Source of the DNA: Clostridia bacterium
GTDB lineage: Bacteria > Bacillota > Clostridia > Christensenellales > Aristaeellaceae
DNA length: 64,000 bases
Assembly (NCBI GenBank): GCA_017464305.1
Contig: JAFUDS010000011.1
Coordinates: 1-64,000 of the forward strand
Direction of reading: 5' to 3'
Part shown: positions 56,869 through 64,000 of the stretch, piece after piece
Numbering within the stretch: the stretch's first letter is position 1
Layout: each line of letters begins with the position of its first letter
The notes under the pieces: model-generated
What the model was told of the DNA's origin: nothing
Databases searched by the model: none
The model's input: the letters and a program-made list of their open reading frames with translations, nothing else
Made by a program: the position numbers and the translations under genes

Positions 56869-59800
56869 ATGCGATTAAAGAAACTGGAGTTATATGGGTT
56901 TAAATCCTTCGCCCAGCGGACGGAGATCATCCTGAACGAGGGGATCACCGCCATCGTCGGGCCCAATGGGTCCGGAAAAAGCAACATTGGCGACGCGGTA
57001 CGCTGGGTGCTGGGGGAACAGAGCGCCCGCCTGCTGCGGGGCACCAGCATGCAGGATGTCATTTTCAATGGCACCCAGAAGCGCAAGCCCCTCAGCTATT
57101 GCGAGGTGTCTCTGGTTTTTGACAACGAGGATCGGGCCCTGCCCCTGGATTATGCCGAAATCATGGTGACCCGCCGGGTGTACCGTACGGGGGAAAGCGA
57201 ATACTTCCTGAACCGGTCCACCTGCCGCCTGAAGGACGTGATTGACCTTTTTCGGGACACGGGCATCGGCAAGGAGGGGTACTCCATCATCGGCCAGGGC
57301 CGCATCGATGAAATTCTCTCCCGCAAGGGGGAGGATCGCCGCCTTGTGTTCGAGGAGGCGGCGGGCATCGTCAAATTCCGGGCCCGCAAGGAGGAAGCGG
57401 ACCGAAAGCTGGCCCATACCCTGGATAACTTAAGCCGGGTGGATGATATTCTGGAGGAGCTGACCCGCCGGCTGGAGCCCCTGGAGGAGCAGGCGAAGAA
57501 CGCCCGGGTCTATCTGGAATTGAGCGCGGAGCTGAAGACGCTGGATTTGAATCTCTTCCTGGTTCGCAGCGACCGGATGGAAGCGAAGCTGCGGGATCTG
57601 GACAGCGAACTGCAGTCCATGCGGGCGGTGCTGGACCAGGCGGAAGCCACCCTGCTGGAAAAGGCGGAGCGCCGGGACGGTCTGCAGGCGGAGATTGCCG
57701 CCCTGGAGGAGAAGGTTTCCGCCGCTCATCAGGCGGTGCTGGCCGGCATGGAGGCGCTGCACCAGGCCCAGGATGCTTCCCGCCGGGTGGAGGAACGGCA
57801 GGCCCGCCGCCAGGAGAATCGGGACCGGCTAACGGCGGAAAGCCAGCAGGCGGAAAGCCGCCTGGCGGAATTGGAGCAGCTTTTTTCTGACAGCGATCAG
57901 AGCCGGGAAGCTCGGGCGCAGCTGATGGCGGAAAAGGAGCAGGCCCTGGCGGAGGCCCAGGCCCAGGAGGAGGCTGCCCGGCAGGAGGAGACCGCCCGGG
58001 AAGCCGCCCTGGAGGAGCATCAGTCCGCCATGATGGACGCCATGAACCGCCACGCCGCCGCCCTGAATGATCAAACCCGGCTGAAAACCATGTATGGCAC
58101 CATGGAGACCCGCCTGGCGGAAATCACCGCCTCCTGCGAGGAGATGCGCCGGGAGGCCATTGAGAAGGAAGAGGCCGTGCAGATAGCCCGCAGGCAGCTG
58201 ACCCAGGAGGAGGAGCTGCAGGCGGAGAAAACCCAGGCCTGGCAGGCGCTGACGGACCGGCTGAGTCAGGCAGACGCGGCGGTGATCCAGGCCCGGCAGC
58301 AATATGACCGGAAGCTGGCAGAGATGCGGGACATGGAATCCCGGCAGAAGCTGCTGGCGGAGATGTCCCGGGAGATGGAGGGCTACGCCCATTCCGTCCG
58401 GGCAGCCATGAAGCAGGCCCGGGACACGGGCATGGCCGGAGTCCATGGCGCCCTGGGCCAATTGATCCAGGTGCCCCAGGAATACGAAACCGCCGTGGAC
58501 ATGGCCCTGGGCGCGGCGCAGCAGAACATCGTAACGGAGGACGAGGAAACCGCCAAGCGGCTGATTGAATACCTGCGCCGGAACCATCTGGGCCGGGCCA
58601 CCTTCCTGCCCATGACCTCCGTGCGTTCCCGGCTGCTGGACCCCCGGGAGCGGGAGGTGCTGTCCATGCCTGGCTGCCTGGGGGTGGCTTCGGAACTGGT
58701 CAGCTGCGACGGGGCTTACCGGGGCATTCTGGAAAACCTCCTGGGCAGAACCATCATCGCCCAGGATCTGGACAGCGGCATCGCCATCATGCGCCGGGGG
58801 AGGCACGCCTTCCGCCTGGTGACCCTGCAAGGGGATGTAATGCACTCCGGCGGGTCCATGACCGGCGGCTCCGTTTCCTCCCGCAGCGTGAACCTTTTCT
58901 CCCGGGAGCGGGAGCTGAAGGAGCTGACGGAGAAGCTGACCCAGGGCCAGGGGGAATTGGAGCGCCTGCTCCATACCATGCAGGCCGGCCAGCAGGAGAA
59001 AGACGCCCTGAAGCGGGACAGCACCCAGGCCCTGGAAGCCCTGCACCAGCAGGAGATCGCCGTGGCCCGGGAGACGGAGCACCTTCAGAACGCGGAGGCG
59101 GACCGGGATGGGCACTCCCTGCGCCTGTCGGAATCCGACGCGGCCCGGGAGCAGTTGATGGAATCCCTGAACCAGATTGAGGAGCAGCTGTCCATGGTTT
59201 CCGGCGACACGGATCGGGAGCAGCACTCCCGGGAGGAAATGGCCCAGGAAACCGCCCGGCGCCAGGCCCTTTTGGCGGAGGCGCGAAAGGCGGCGGAGGA
59301 AGCCGCGAACCAAACCGTGGCCCTGACGCTGGAGGTCAGCGAACTGCGGCATGAAGCGGAGAGCCTGCAGCGGGACCGGGATCGATTCCTGCAGGAGCAG
59401 GATCGGCTGCAGCGGGATCAGGCCCGGCGGCAGGAGGAACGGGCCCGCCTGGAGACGGAGGACGCGGCGGATCAAGCGGAGCTGCAAAAGGCCCAGGCTG
59501 CGGAGGCGGAAGCCCAGCGGCAACAGGCAGGTCGGGAGGAAATCATTCGATCCCTGGAGGAAACCCGGTCCGGGCGGCAGGCCGCCCTGCGGGAGATTCT
59601 CGCAGACATCGAAGGGCTGCACCAATCCCGGAACCGGGACGCGGACAAGACCCATCGGCTGGAGCTGAACCGCACCCGCACCGATGGGGACCTGAAGGCC
59701 CTGCGGGATCGAATTTGGAACACCTACGAAATGACCTACGCCATGGCGGAGGAATTCCGCCAGACGGAGGGCTTCAACATCACCGAGGCAGACCGGCGGG

Positions 59801-60435
59801 CCGCCCAGATCTCCACGGAGATTCGGACCCTGGGGGTGGTGAACGTCAAGGCCGTGGAGGAATACGCCGAAACCAAGGCCCGGGTGGACGAGATGACCAG
59901 CCAGCGGCAGGATCTGGAAAAAGCGGAGAAGGATCTACGGGATTTGATCGCCCGGCTGCTGGATCAAATGCAATCCACCTTTGTGGAAAACTTCACTCTG
60001 CTGCAGGGATATTTCTCCGAAACCTTCCAGCGGCTCTTCGGCGGCGGCCACGCGGAGCTGCAGCTGATGGATCCCAGCGATCCCTTGAACTGCGGCATCG
60101 AGATCAACGCCCAGCCCCCGGGAAAAAAGCTGCAGCTGCTGACGCTGCTGTCCGGCGGCGAGCGAACCCTGACCGCCATCGCCATTCTCTTCGCGACCCT
60201 GAAGCTGAAGCCTACCCCCTTCTGCATTCTGGACGAGATCGAAGCGGCCCTGGACGACGCCAATATCGGCTATTTCGCGGATTATCTGGTGGAATATTCC
60301 AAGGAGACCCAGTTCATCGTCGTCACCCACCGGAAGGGCACCATGGAACGAGCCAACAGCCTGTATGGGGTGGCCATGGAGGAGCAGGGGGTCAGCAAAA
60401 TGGTCTCCGTCTCTTTGCAGGATTATCAAGAGTGA
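56869..60435 (+). CDS. smc: SMC chromosome condensation/segregation ATPase
   Basis: This full-length 1188-aa SMC has Walker A GPNGSGKSN (31-39), Q-loop region, two long coiled coils rich in Glu/Gln/Arg/Ala, a hinge in the middle (GLGVASELV-like LGVASELVSCDGAYRGIL, about 603-620), then signature LLSGGERTLTAIAILFA and Walker B PFCILDEIEAALDDAN. It holds the chromosome arms together with ScpA/ScpB and aids segregation. No ribonuclease III or ftsY gene, its common neighbours, is in view; it is followed by amino-acid genes instead. The coding is GC-rich, like the phage-like locus. Confidence 0.96.
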   Translation: MRLKKLELYGFKSFAQRTEIILNEGITAIVGPNGSGKSNIGDAVRWVLGEQSARLLRGTSMQDVIFNGTQKRKPLSYCEVSLVFDNEDRALPLDYAEIMVTRRVYRTGESEYFLNRSTCRLKDVIDLFRDTGIGKEGYSIIGQGRIDEILSRKGEDRRLVFEEAAGIVKFRARKEEADRKLAHTLDNLSRVDDILEELTRRLEPLEEQAKNARVYLELSAELKTLDLNLFLVRSDRMEAKLRDLDSELQSMRAVLDQAEATLLEKAERRDGLQAEIAALEEKVSAAHQAVLAGMEALHQAQDASRRVEERQARRQENRDRLTAESQQAESRLAELEQLFSDSDQSREARAQLMAEKEQALAEAQAQEEAARQEETAREAALEEHQSAMMDAMNRHAAALNDQTRLKTMYGTMETRLAEITASCEEMRREAIEKEEAVQIARRQLTQEEELQAEKTQAWQALTDRLSQADAAVIQARQQYDRKLAEMRDMESRQKLLAEMSREMEGYAHSVRAAMKQARDTGMAGVHGALGQLIQVPQEYETAVDMALGAAQQNIVTEDEETAKRLIEYLRRNHLGRATFLPMTSVRSRLLDPREREVLSMPGCLGVASELVSCDGAYRGILENLLGRTIIAQDLDSGIAIMRRGRHAFRLVTLQGDVMHSGGSMTGGSVSSRSVNLFSRERELKELTEKLTQGQGELERLLHTMQAGQQEKDALKRDSTQALEALHQQEIAVARETEHLQNAEADRDGHSLRLSESDAAREQLMESLNQIEEQLSMVSGDTDREQHSREEMAQETARRQALLAEARKAAEEAANQTVALTLEVSELRHEAESLQRDRDRFLQEQDRLQRDQARRQEERARLETEDAADQAELQKAQAAEAEAQRQQAGREEIIRSLEETRSGRQAALREILADIEGLHQSRNRDADKTHRLELNRTRTDGDLKALRDRIWNTYEMTYAMAEEFRQTEGFNITEADRRAAQISTEIRTLGVVNVKAVEEYAETKARVDEMTSQRQDLEKAEKDLRDLIARLLDQMQSTFVENFTLLQGYFSETFQRLFGGGHAELQLMDPSDPLNCGIEINAQPPGKKLQLLTLLSGGERTLTAIAILFATLKLKPTPFCILDEIEAALDDANIGYFADYLVEYSKETQFIVVTHRKGTMERANSLYGVAMEEQGVSKMVSVSLQDYQE

Positions 60436-60598
60436 TACAGAAAGATATTCATGCAATTCTTCGGTTCAGAGGGCCGCAGGGCGAAGCCCTGCCCCCAAAC
60501 AATCCCCTTCCCCCACCGCAGTGGGGGAAAGGGGGCAGGGGGTAAAGGGGTCCTACCAAGCTGGAAAAAATACAAGAGAGCATAGGAGGAAACAACCC
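60436..60598. repeat. Palindromes after smc
   Basis: GCAGGGC-GAA-GCCCTGC (about 60479-60495) and CCCCTTCCCCCACCGCAGTG continuing GGGGGAAAGGGG (about 60507-60540). The second is almost exactly the reverse complement of the palindrome at 41691-41723 in the phage-like locus. They may end smc transcription, but T tracts are missing. Confidence 0.75.
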
Positions 60599-61846
60599 AT
60601 GCCAAACTTCACCCTTGCCGACAGCGTTTTTGAAGCGGCGGCCAGCCGCTTCCCCACCCCCTTTCACCTCTACGACGAGGCAAGCATCCGGCAGCGGGCC
60701 CGGGCGCTGAACCAGGCCTTTTCCTGGTGCTCCGATTTCCGGGAATATTTCGCCGTCAAGGCCCTGCCCAATCCCGCCATCCTGCGGATCATGGGGGAGG
60801 AGGGCTGCGGGCTGGACTGCTCTTCCTCCACGGAGCTGACCCTGGCGGAGATCTGCGGCTTCTCGGGAGAAAGAATCATGTTCTCCGCCAACGCCATGCC
60901 CCCGGAGGAATACGACCAGGCCAGCGCCCTGGGCGCCATCATCAACCTGGACGACGCCAGCGATGTGGATCTTCTGGCGAGCCACGGTGGCGTGCCGGAA
61001 TGCGTGTGCCTGCGCTATAATCCCGGCGGGGACTTTTCCATCGGCAATACCATCATGGGCAACCCCGGGGAAGCGAAATACGGCATGCCCGCGGACCAGC
61101 TGGAGGCTGCTCTGGGCCGGCTCCAGGGGCTGGGCGCGAAGCGTTTTGGGCTCCATGCCTTCCTCAGCTCCAACACCATGGCGGAAACCTATTATCCCCA
61201 GCTGGCAGGCATCCTGCTGCGGCTGGGAAAGGACCTGGCGGAAAAGACGGGCCTGGGCTTTGCCTTCATCAATCTTTCCGGCGGCGTTGGCATTCCCTAT
61301 CGCCCGGAGGAGGCCCCCATCGATATCTCCCGGGTAGGGGAAGGGGTGCGAAAGGTCTATCAGGAGATCTGCCCGGAGGGCGGCGTCGCTATCAAGAGCG
61401 AGCTGGGCCGCTGGATGACGGGGCCCTGCGGATGGCTGGTGACTCGGGTGGTGCACGAAAAGAAAACCCACCGGGATTATATCGGGGTGGACGCCTGCGC
61501 CGTGCATCTGATGCGCCCGGCCATGTATGGCGCCTATCATCACATCACCGTCTGCGATAAGGGAGATTTGCCGGGGGATCATGTGTACGATGTCACGGGC
61601 TGCCTGTGTGAAAATAACGATAAATTCGCGATCCAACGCCCCCTGCCGGAGATCGAAATCGGTGATCTGCTGGTCATTCATGACACCGGCGCCCACGGAT
61701 TCGCCATGGGTTATAATTATAATGGCCGGCTGCGCAGCGCCGAGGTTTTGCGCAGGGAAGACGGCGATTTCCAGCTGATTCGCCGGGCTGAAACCCCAAA
61801 GGATTATTTCGCCACCCTGGATATCGATCCTGGGATGAAAATATAA
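60599..61846 (+). CDS. lysA: Diaminopimelate decarboxylase-like PLP enzyme
   Basis: This 415-aa product starts at ATG 60599 with AGGAGGA upstream. It is a fold type III decarboxylase: PLP lysine Lys54 in EYFAVKALPNP, HAFLSSNTMAE, NLSGGVGIPYRPEE for the phosphate grip, ELGRWMTGPCGWLV, and GVDACAVHLMRPAMYGAYHH with the catalytic Cys region further on (VTGCLCENNDKFA). It forms lysine from meso-diaminopimelate; relatives act on carboxynorspermidine, and the unusual 'HDTGAHGFAMGYNYNG' end is shared by both groups. The neighbour is an Orn/Lys/Arg decarboxylase, so a role in polyamine or cadaverine formation is possible. Confidence 0.82.
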   Translation: MPNFTLADSVFEAAASRFPTPFHLYDEASIRQRARALNQAFSWCSDFREYFAVKALPNPAILRIMGEEGCGLDCSSSTELTLAEICGFSGERIMFSANAMPPEEYDQASALGAIINLDDASDVDLLASHGGVPECVCLRYNPGGDFSIGNTIMGNPGEAKYGMPADQLEAALGRLQGLGAKRFGLHAFLSSNTMAETYYPQLAGILLRLGKDLAEKTGLGFAFINLSGGVGIPYRPEEAPIDISRVGEGVRKVYQEICPEGGVAIKSELGRWMTGPCGWLVTRVVHEKKTHRDYIGVDACAVHLMRPAMYGAYHHITVCDKGDLPGDHVYDVTGCLCENNDKFAIQRPLPEIEIGDLLVIHDTGAHGFAMGYNYNGRLRSAEVLRREDGDFQLIRRAETPKDYFATLDIDPGMKI

Positions 61847-61855
61847 TCTAATCAT

Positions 61856-61880
61856 GGAGGCGGGGCCAAGCCCCGCCTCC
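61856..61880. terminator. Stem after the decarboxylase gene
   Basis: GGAGGCGGGGC-CAA-GCCCCGCCTCC followed by AAAATAATTTTCCC; 11-bp perfect stem with a three-base loop. It could be a terminator with a weak T tract or another member of the three-base-loop palindrome group. Confidence 0.6.
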
Positions 61881-61921
61881 AAAATAATTTTCCCTCTTTC
61901 CATAAGAAAAGGGGCATACTT

Positions 61922-63253
61922 ATGATGACTACACCTGTTGTTCAGTTTATCGATCAATACCGCCACAGCGGCACCCTGCGGCTGCATATGCCCGGCCATA
62001 AGGGCCAGGGGGAGATGGAAGCCCTGGATATTACGGAGATTCAGGGGGCGGATCCCCTGTATCCCGCCGCGGGCATCCTGCGGGAAGGCGAGGAAAACGC
62101 TGCCCTTCTTTTTGGAGCGGGGCGGACACTCTATTCTGCGGAAGGCTCCTCCCTGTGCATTCGGGCCATGCTGTATCTGGCGCGGCTGCGGGCGGAGCAA
62201 AATCAAATCCCGCCCCGCATTCTGGCAGGTCGGAACGCCCACCGCACCTTCCTGGCCGGCGCGGCGGTGCTGGGACTGGAGGTGGCCTGGATTCCGGGGG
62301 AAAACCTGCTGACCTGCCTGCCCTCCACCCAGGAGCTTCGCCAGGCCTTGGCGGCCCTGCCCCAGCCGCCGGCGGCGGTGTACCTGACCAGCCCGGATTA
62401 TCTGGGCCATCGGGCGGATATTGCCTCCCTGGCAGCGGTTTGCCATGCTCAGGGTGTCCCCCTGTTGGTGGATAATGCCCATGGCGCTTATTTGCGCTTC
62501 CTGCCCCAGGATCAGCACCCGCTCTCCCTGGGGGCGGATCTTGTTTGCGATTCCGGCCATAAAACCCTGCCGGTACTGACCGGCGGGGCTTATCTGCACA
62601 TCCATCGGGAAGCGGAGCCCCTCTTTTTCCAGCAGGCGGAGCGGGCTCTGGCGCTCTTCGCCTCCACCAGCCCCTCCTGGCTGATTCTCCGCAGTCTAGA
62701 TGCCTGCAATGGTTATCTGGCGGGGGATTATCCTCAGGAACTGGCCCGCTTTTCAGCCCAGGTAGACAAAGTGAAGGATGCGATGCAGGCCCATGGCTAT
62801 GCTTTGATCGGGGAAGAGCCCTTGAAGATTACCATTGCGCCCAAGTCCTTTGGATACACGGGAGATCAACTGCATGACTGCCTCCGCGGCGCGGACATGG
62901 AATGCGAGTTTTCCGATCCGGATTTTCTGGTCATGATGGTTACGCCCCAAACCGGCCTCTCTGGGCTGGAAAGGTTACAGCGTGTGCTGACGCAGCTTCC
63001 CCGGAGGGATGCAATTCTCCAGGCACCCCCTGCGCTGCCCCCCTCCTGCCCTGCGGTGCCCTTGGCCCGGGCATTGTTGGCCCCGGCGGAAGAGGTGCCA
63101 GTGGCGAAGAGCTTAGGTCGAATCCTGGCGGATCCCTGCGTCAGCTGTCCCCCAGCGGTGCCGATTCTGGTCAGCGGGGAAAGAATTACGGAAGATGCTA
63201 TTCGGTGTTTTGAGTATTACGGAGTCTCAACGGTGCTTTGTATGATGGAGTAA
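61922..63253 (+). CDS. Orn/Lys/Arg decarboxylase family protein
   Basis: This 443-aa fold type I PLP enzyme has an N-terminal LRLHMPGHKGQGEMEALDITE, VDNAHGAYLRF, and the PLP lysine Lys214 in DSGHKTLPVLTGGAYLH. It is the short form (YaaO-like), without the wing domain of the inducible decarboxylases, followed by a reduced C-terminal region. It would decarboxylate lysine, arginine or ornithine toward polyamines. It is 75 bases from the LysA-like gene. Confidence 0.85.
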   Translation: MMTTPVVQFIDQYRHSGTLRLHMPGHKGQGEMEALDITEIQGADPLYPAAGILREGEENAALLFGAGRTLYSAEGSSLCIRAMLYLARLRAEQNQIPPRILAGRNAHRTFLAGAAVLGLEVAWIPGENLLTCLPSTQELRQALAALPQPPAAVYLTSPDYLGHRADIASLAAVCHAQGVPLLVDNAHGAYLRFLPQDQHPLSLGADLVCDSGHKTLPVLTGGAYLHIHREAEPLFFQQAERALALFASTSPSWLILRSLDACNGYLAGDYPQELARFSAQVDKVKDAMQAHGYALIGEEPLKITIAPKSFGYTGDQLHDCLRGADMECEFSDPDFLVMMVTPQTGLSGLERLQRVLTQLPRRDAILQAPPALPPSCPAVPLARALLAPAEEVPVAKSLGRILADPCVSCPPAVPILVSGERITEDAIRCFEYYGVSTVLCMME

Positions 63254-63259
63254 ACAACA

Positions 63260-63290
63260 CACCCGCCGGACAAGCCCGGCGGGTTTCATT
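63260..63290 (+). terminator. Terminator between convergent genes
   Basis: ACCCGCCGG-ACAAGC-CCGGCGGGT followed by TTCATTCATTTCTATTTTTT. It lies between the plus-strand decarboxylase and the minus-strand kinase-like gene and may serve both. Confidence 0.7.
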
Positions 63291-63309
63291 CATTTCTATT
63301 TTTTCTTTA

Positions 63310-64000
63310 TTACGGTTCTGCCCTCTCCAGCACCCCCAGGCGCTGGAAGAACATCTCCCGCCAGGATTCCTCAGGGAAGATCTCTGGGGGAATCGGCTGA
63401 ATTCGATTCAGCCCGACGGCTCGGACCGCCCTTTCCGCCGCCTCCCGCTGGGAAAGATTCCCCTCCAGGGTCTGACATCGACCCCCTTCCAGGGTATCAT
63501 AGGCTTGAAAGGCCTTGTTGAAATCCATCAGGGGATATAGCCGGGTCATCCGATGGGTTCGGTTCTCCACCCAGAAGCCCCAGTTGCCCCAATGTCGATC
63601 CGTGTTCCCCACCAGATAATCCAGAATGTTCATCATGTAAAACTGGTAGGCACCCTTCCGCAGCACGAAGCTTTCCCGCCGCAGGCCATGATTGGCGCAG
63701 TAGATTTCCACCTGCTCCATGGGCACAATGGCCCAATCCAGGCTTGTCAGCAGCCGGCTGCGGGACACCCGCTTCCCGTCGAACTCATCCGGCGTATATC
63801 GCACATGCTCCGCCTGGAAGCAGTCCAGCACCCGGGAAGCCGTCAGCTCCGCCGCCACATCCCGGGCGTCCCCATCCTTCAGCAGAAAGAAGGTCTCCTG
63901 CTGCCGCACCCAGGCCTTAGGAGCCACCCCCTGGGTGGCCAAATCCCCGGCCACCTCCCCCTGGGTCAGCAGCTCGCTGTTCTGCGCCGTCAGCGCCTTC
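63310..64000 (-). CDS. HipA-like kinase domain protein (N-terminus outside the window)
   Basis: The frame is open to the window end, so only the C-terminal part (about 229 residues) is seen. It has a HipA/PI-kinase-like pattern: SFVLRKGAYQFYMMNILDYLVGNTDRHWGNWGFW with the catalytic NTDRHxGN, then RLYPLMDFNKAF with the metal-binding DFN. It would be a Ser/Thr kinase or part of a HipBA-like toxin pair. No HipB-like partner is on the visible side (downstream), so any partner would lie beyond the edge. Confidence 0.72.
   Translation of the reverse strand, partial: KALTAQNSELLTQGEVAGDLATQGVAPKAWVRQQETFFLLKDGDARDVAAELTASRVLDCFQAEHVRYTPDEFDGKRVSRSRLLTSLDWAIVPMEQVEIYCANHGLRRESFVLRKGAYQFYMMNILDYLVGNTDRHWGNWGFWVENRTHRMTRLYPLMDFNKAFQAYDTLEGGRCQTLEGNLSQREAAERAVRAVGLNRIQPIPPEIFPEESWREMFFQRLGVLERAEP

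Noticed and set aside
57829..59655. 608-codon open frame antisense to smc
   Set aside because: A mirror of the Glu/Gln/Leu-rich coiled coil; no start signal and no family pattern.
60449..62605. 718-codon open frame antisense to the two decarboxylase genes
   Set aside because: Shadow of two well-recognised genes on the other strand.

Overview
The window looks like a chromosomal segment of a gut-type Clostridia (Firmicutes) bacterium. The signs are AAGGAG-type ribosome binding sites, PBSX-like phage genes, SipW-type signal peptidases, a TetM-like GTPase fused to a YacP-type nuclease, and dense small accessory genes. Composition changes sharply. The left 0-31 kb is AT-rich and accessory. The part from about 35.7 kb onward is GC-rich and includes host genes such as smc. 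No rRNA, tRNA or CRISPR array was seen.

Layout. (1) 0-3 kb: tail of an IS66-type transposase, a serine recombinase, two small genes and repeat-rich spacers. (2) 3-21 kb, all on the minus strand: an exopolysaccharide cluster with two UDP-galactopyranose mutases, a galactofuranosyltransferase, other glycosyltransferases, a flippase, a Wzy-like polymerase, UDP-glucose dehydrogenase and sugar epimerases. An unrecognised two-gene module (5.0-7.7 kb) is inserted. An acetyltransferase in the cluster is split by a frameshift in a G7 tract. (3) 21-31.5 kb: an accessory block carrying two copies of a SipW-like peptidase plus TasA-like substrate pair, a VapBC-type toxin-antitoxin pair, a DUF4160 trio, other small genes and an AAA-ATPase-like/nuclease protein. 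Five copies of an 84-bp repeat lie here in one orientation, each downstream of a gene group. (4) 31.7-35.5 kb: the initiating sugar transferase and a CapD/PglF-like dehydratase, behind a predicted promoter and a roughly 420-nt structured leader.

(5) 35.7-52.9 kb, plus strand: a compact contractile phage-like locus. It runs terminase, portal, DUF2213 protease/scaffold, cement, capsid, connectors, sheath, tube, plug, hub, spike, gp25, gpJ, frameshifted tail chaperones, short tape measure, Dit-like, DUF2612, NlpC/P60 and holin. It has no integrase, repressor, replication genes or tail fibres. It shares GC-rich palindromes with the flanking host genes. Inside it is a previously unlabelled type I toxin-antitoxin cassette: a 30-aa hydrophobic toxin on the minus strand and a convergent small RNA on the plus strand, sharing one bidirectional terminator.

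(6) 52.9-64 kb: host genes. These are the TetM-like/NYN fusion, an aldose-1-epimerase-like protein, smc, a LysA-like decarboxylase, an Orn/Lys/Arg decarboxylase and a HipA-like kinase cut by the window end.

The sugar genes together describe a surface polymer containing galactofuranose and uronic acid. It would be started by the polyprenyl-phosphate sugar transferase, assembled by the glycosyltransferases, flipped by Wzx and polymerised by Wzy.
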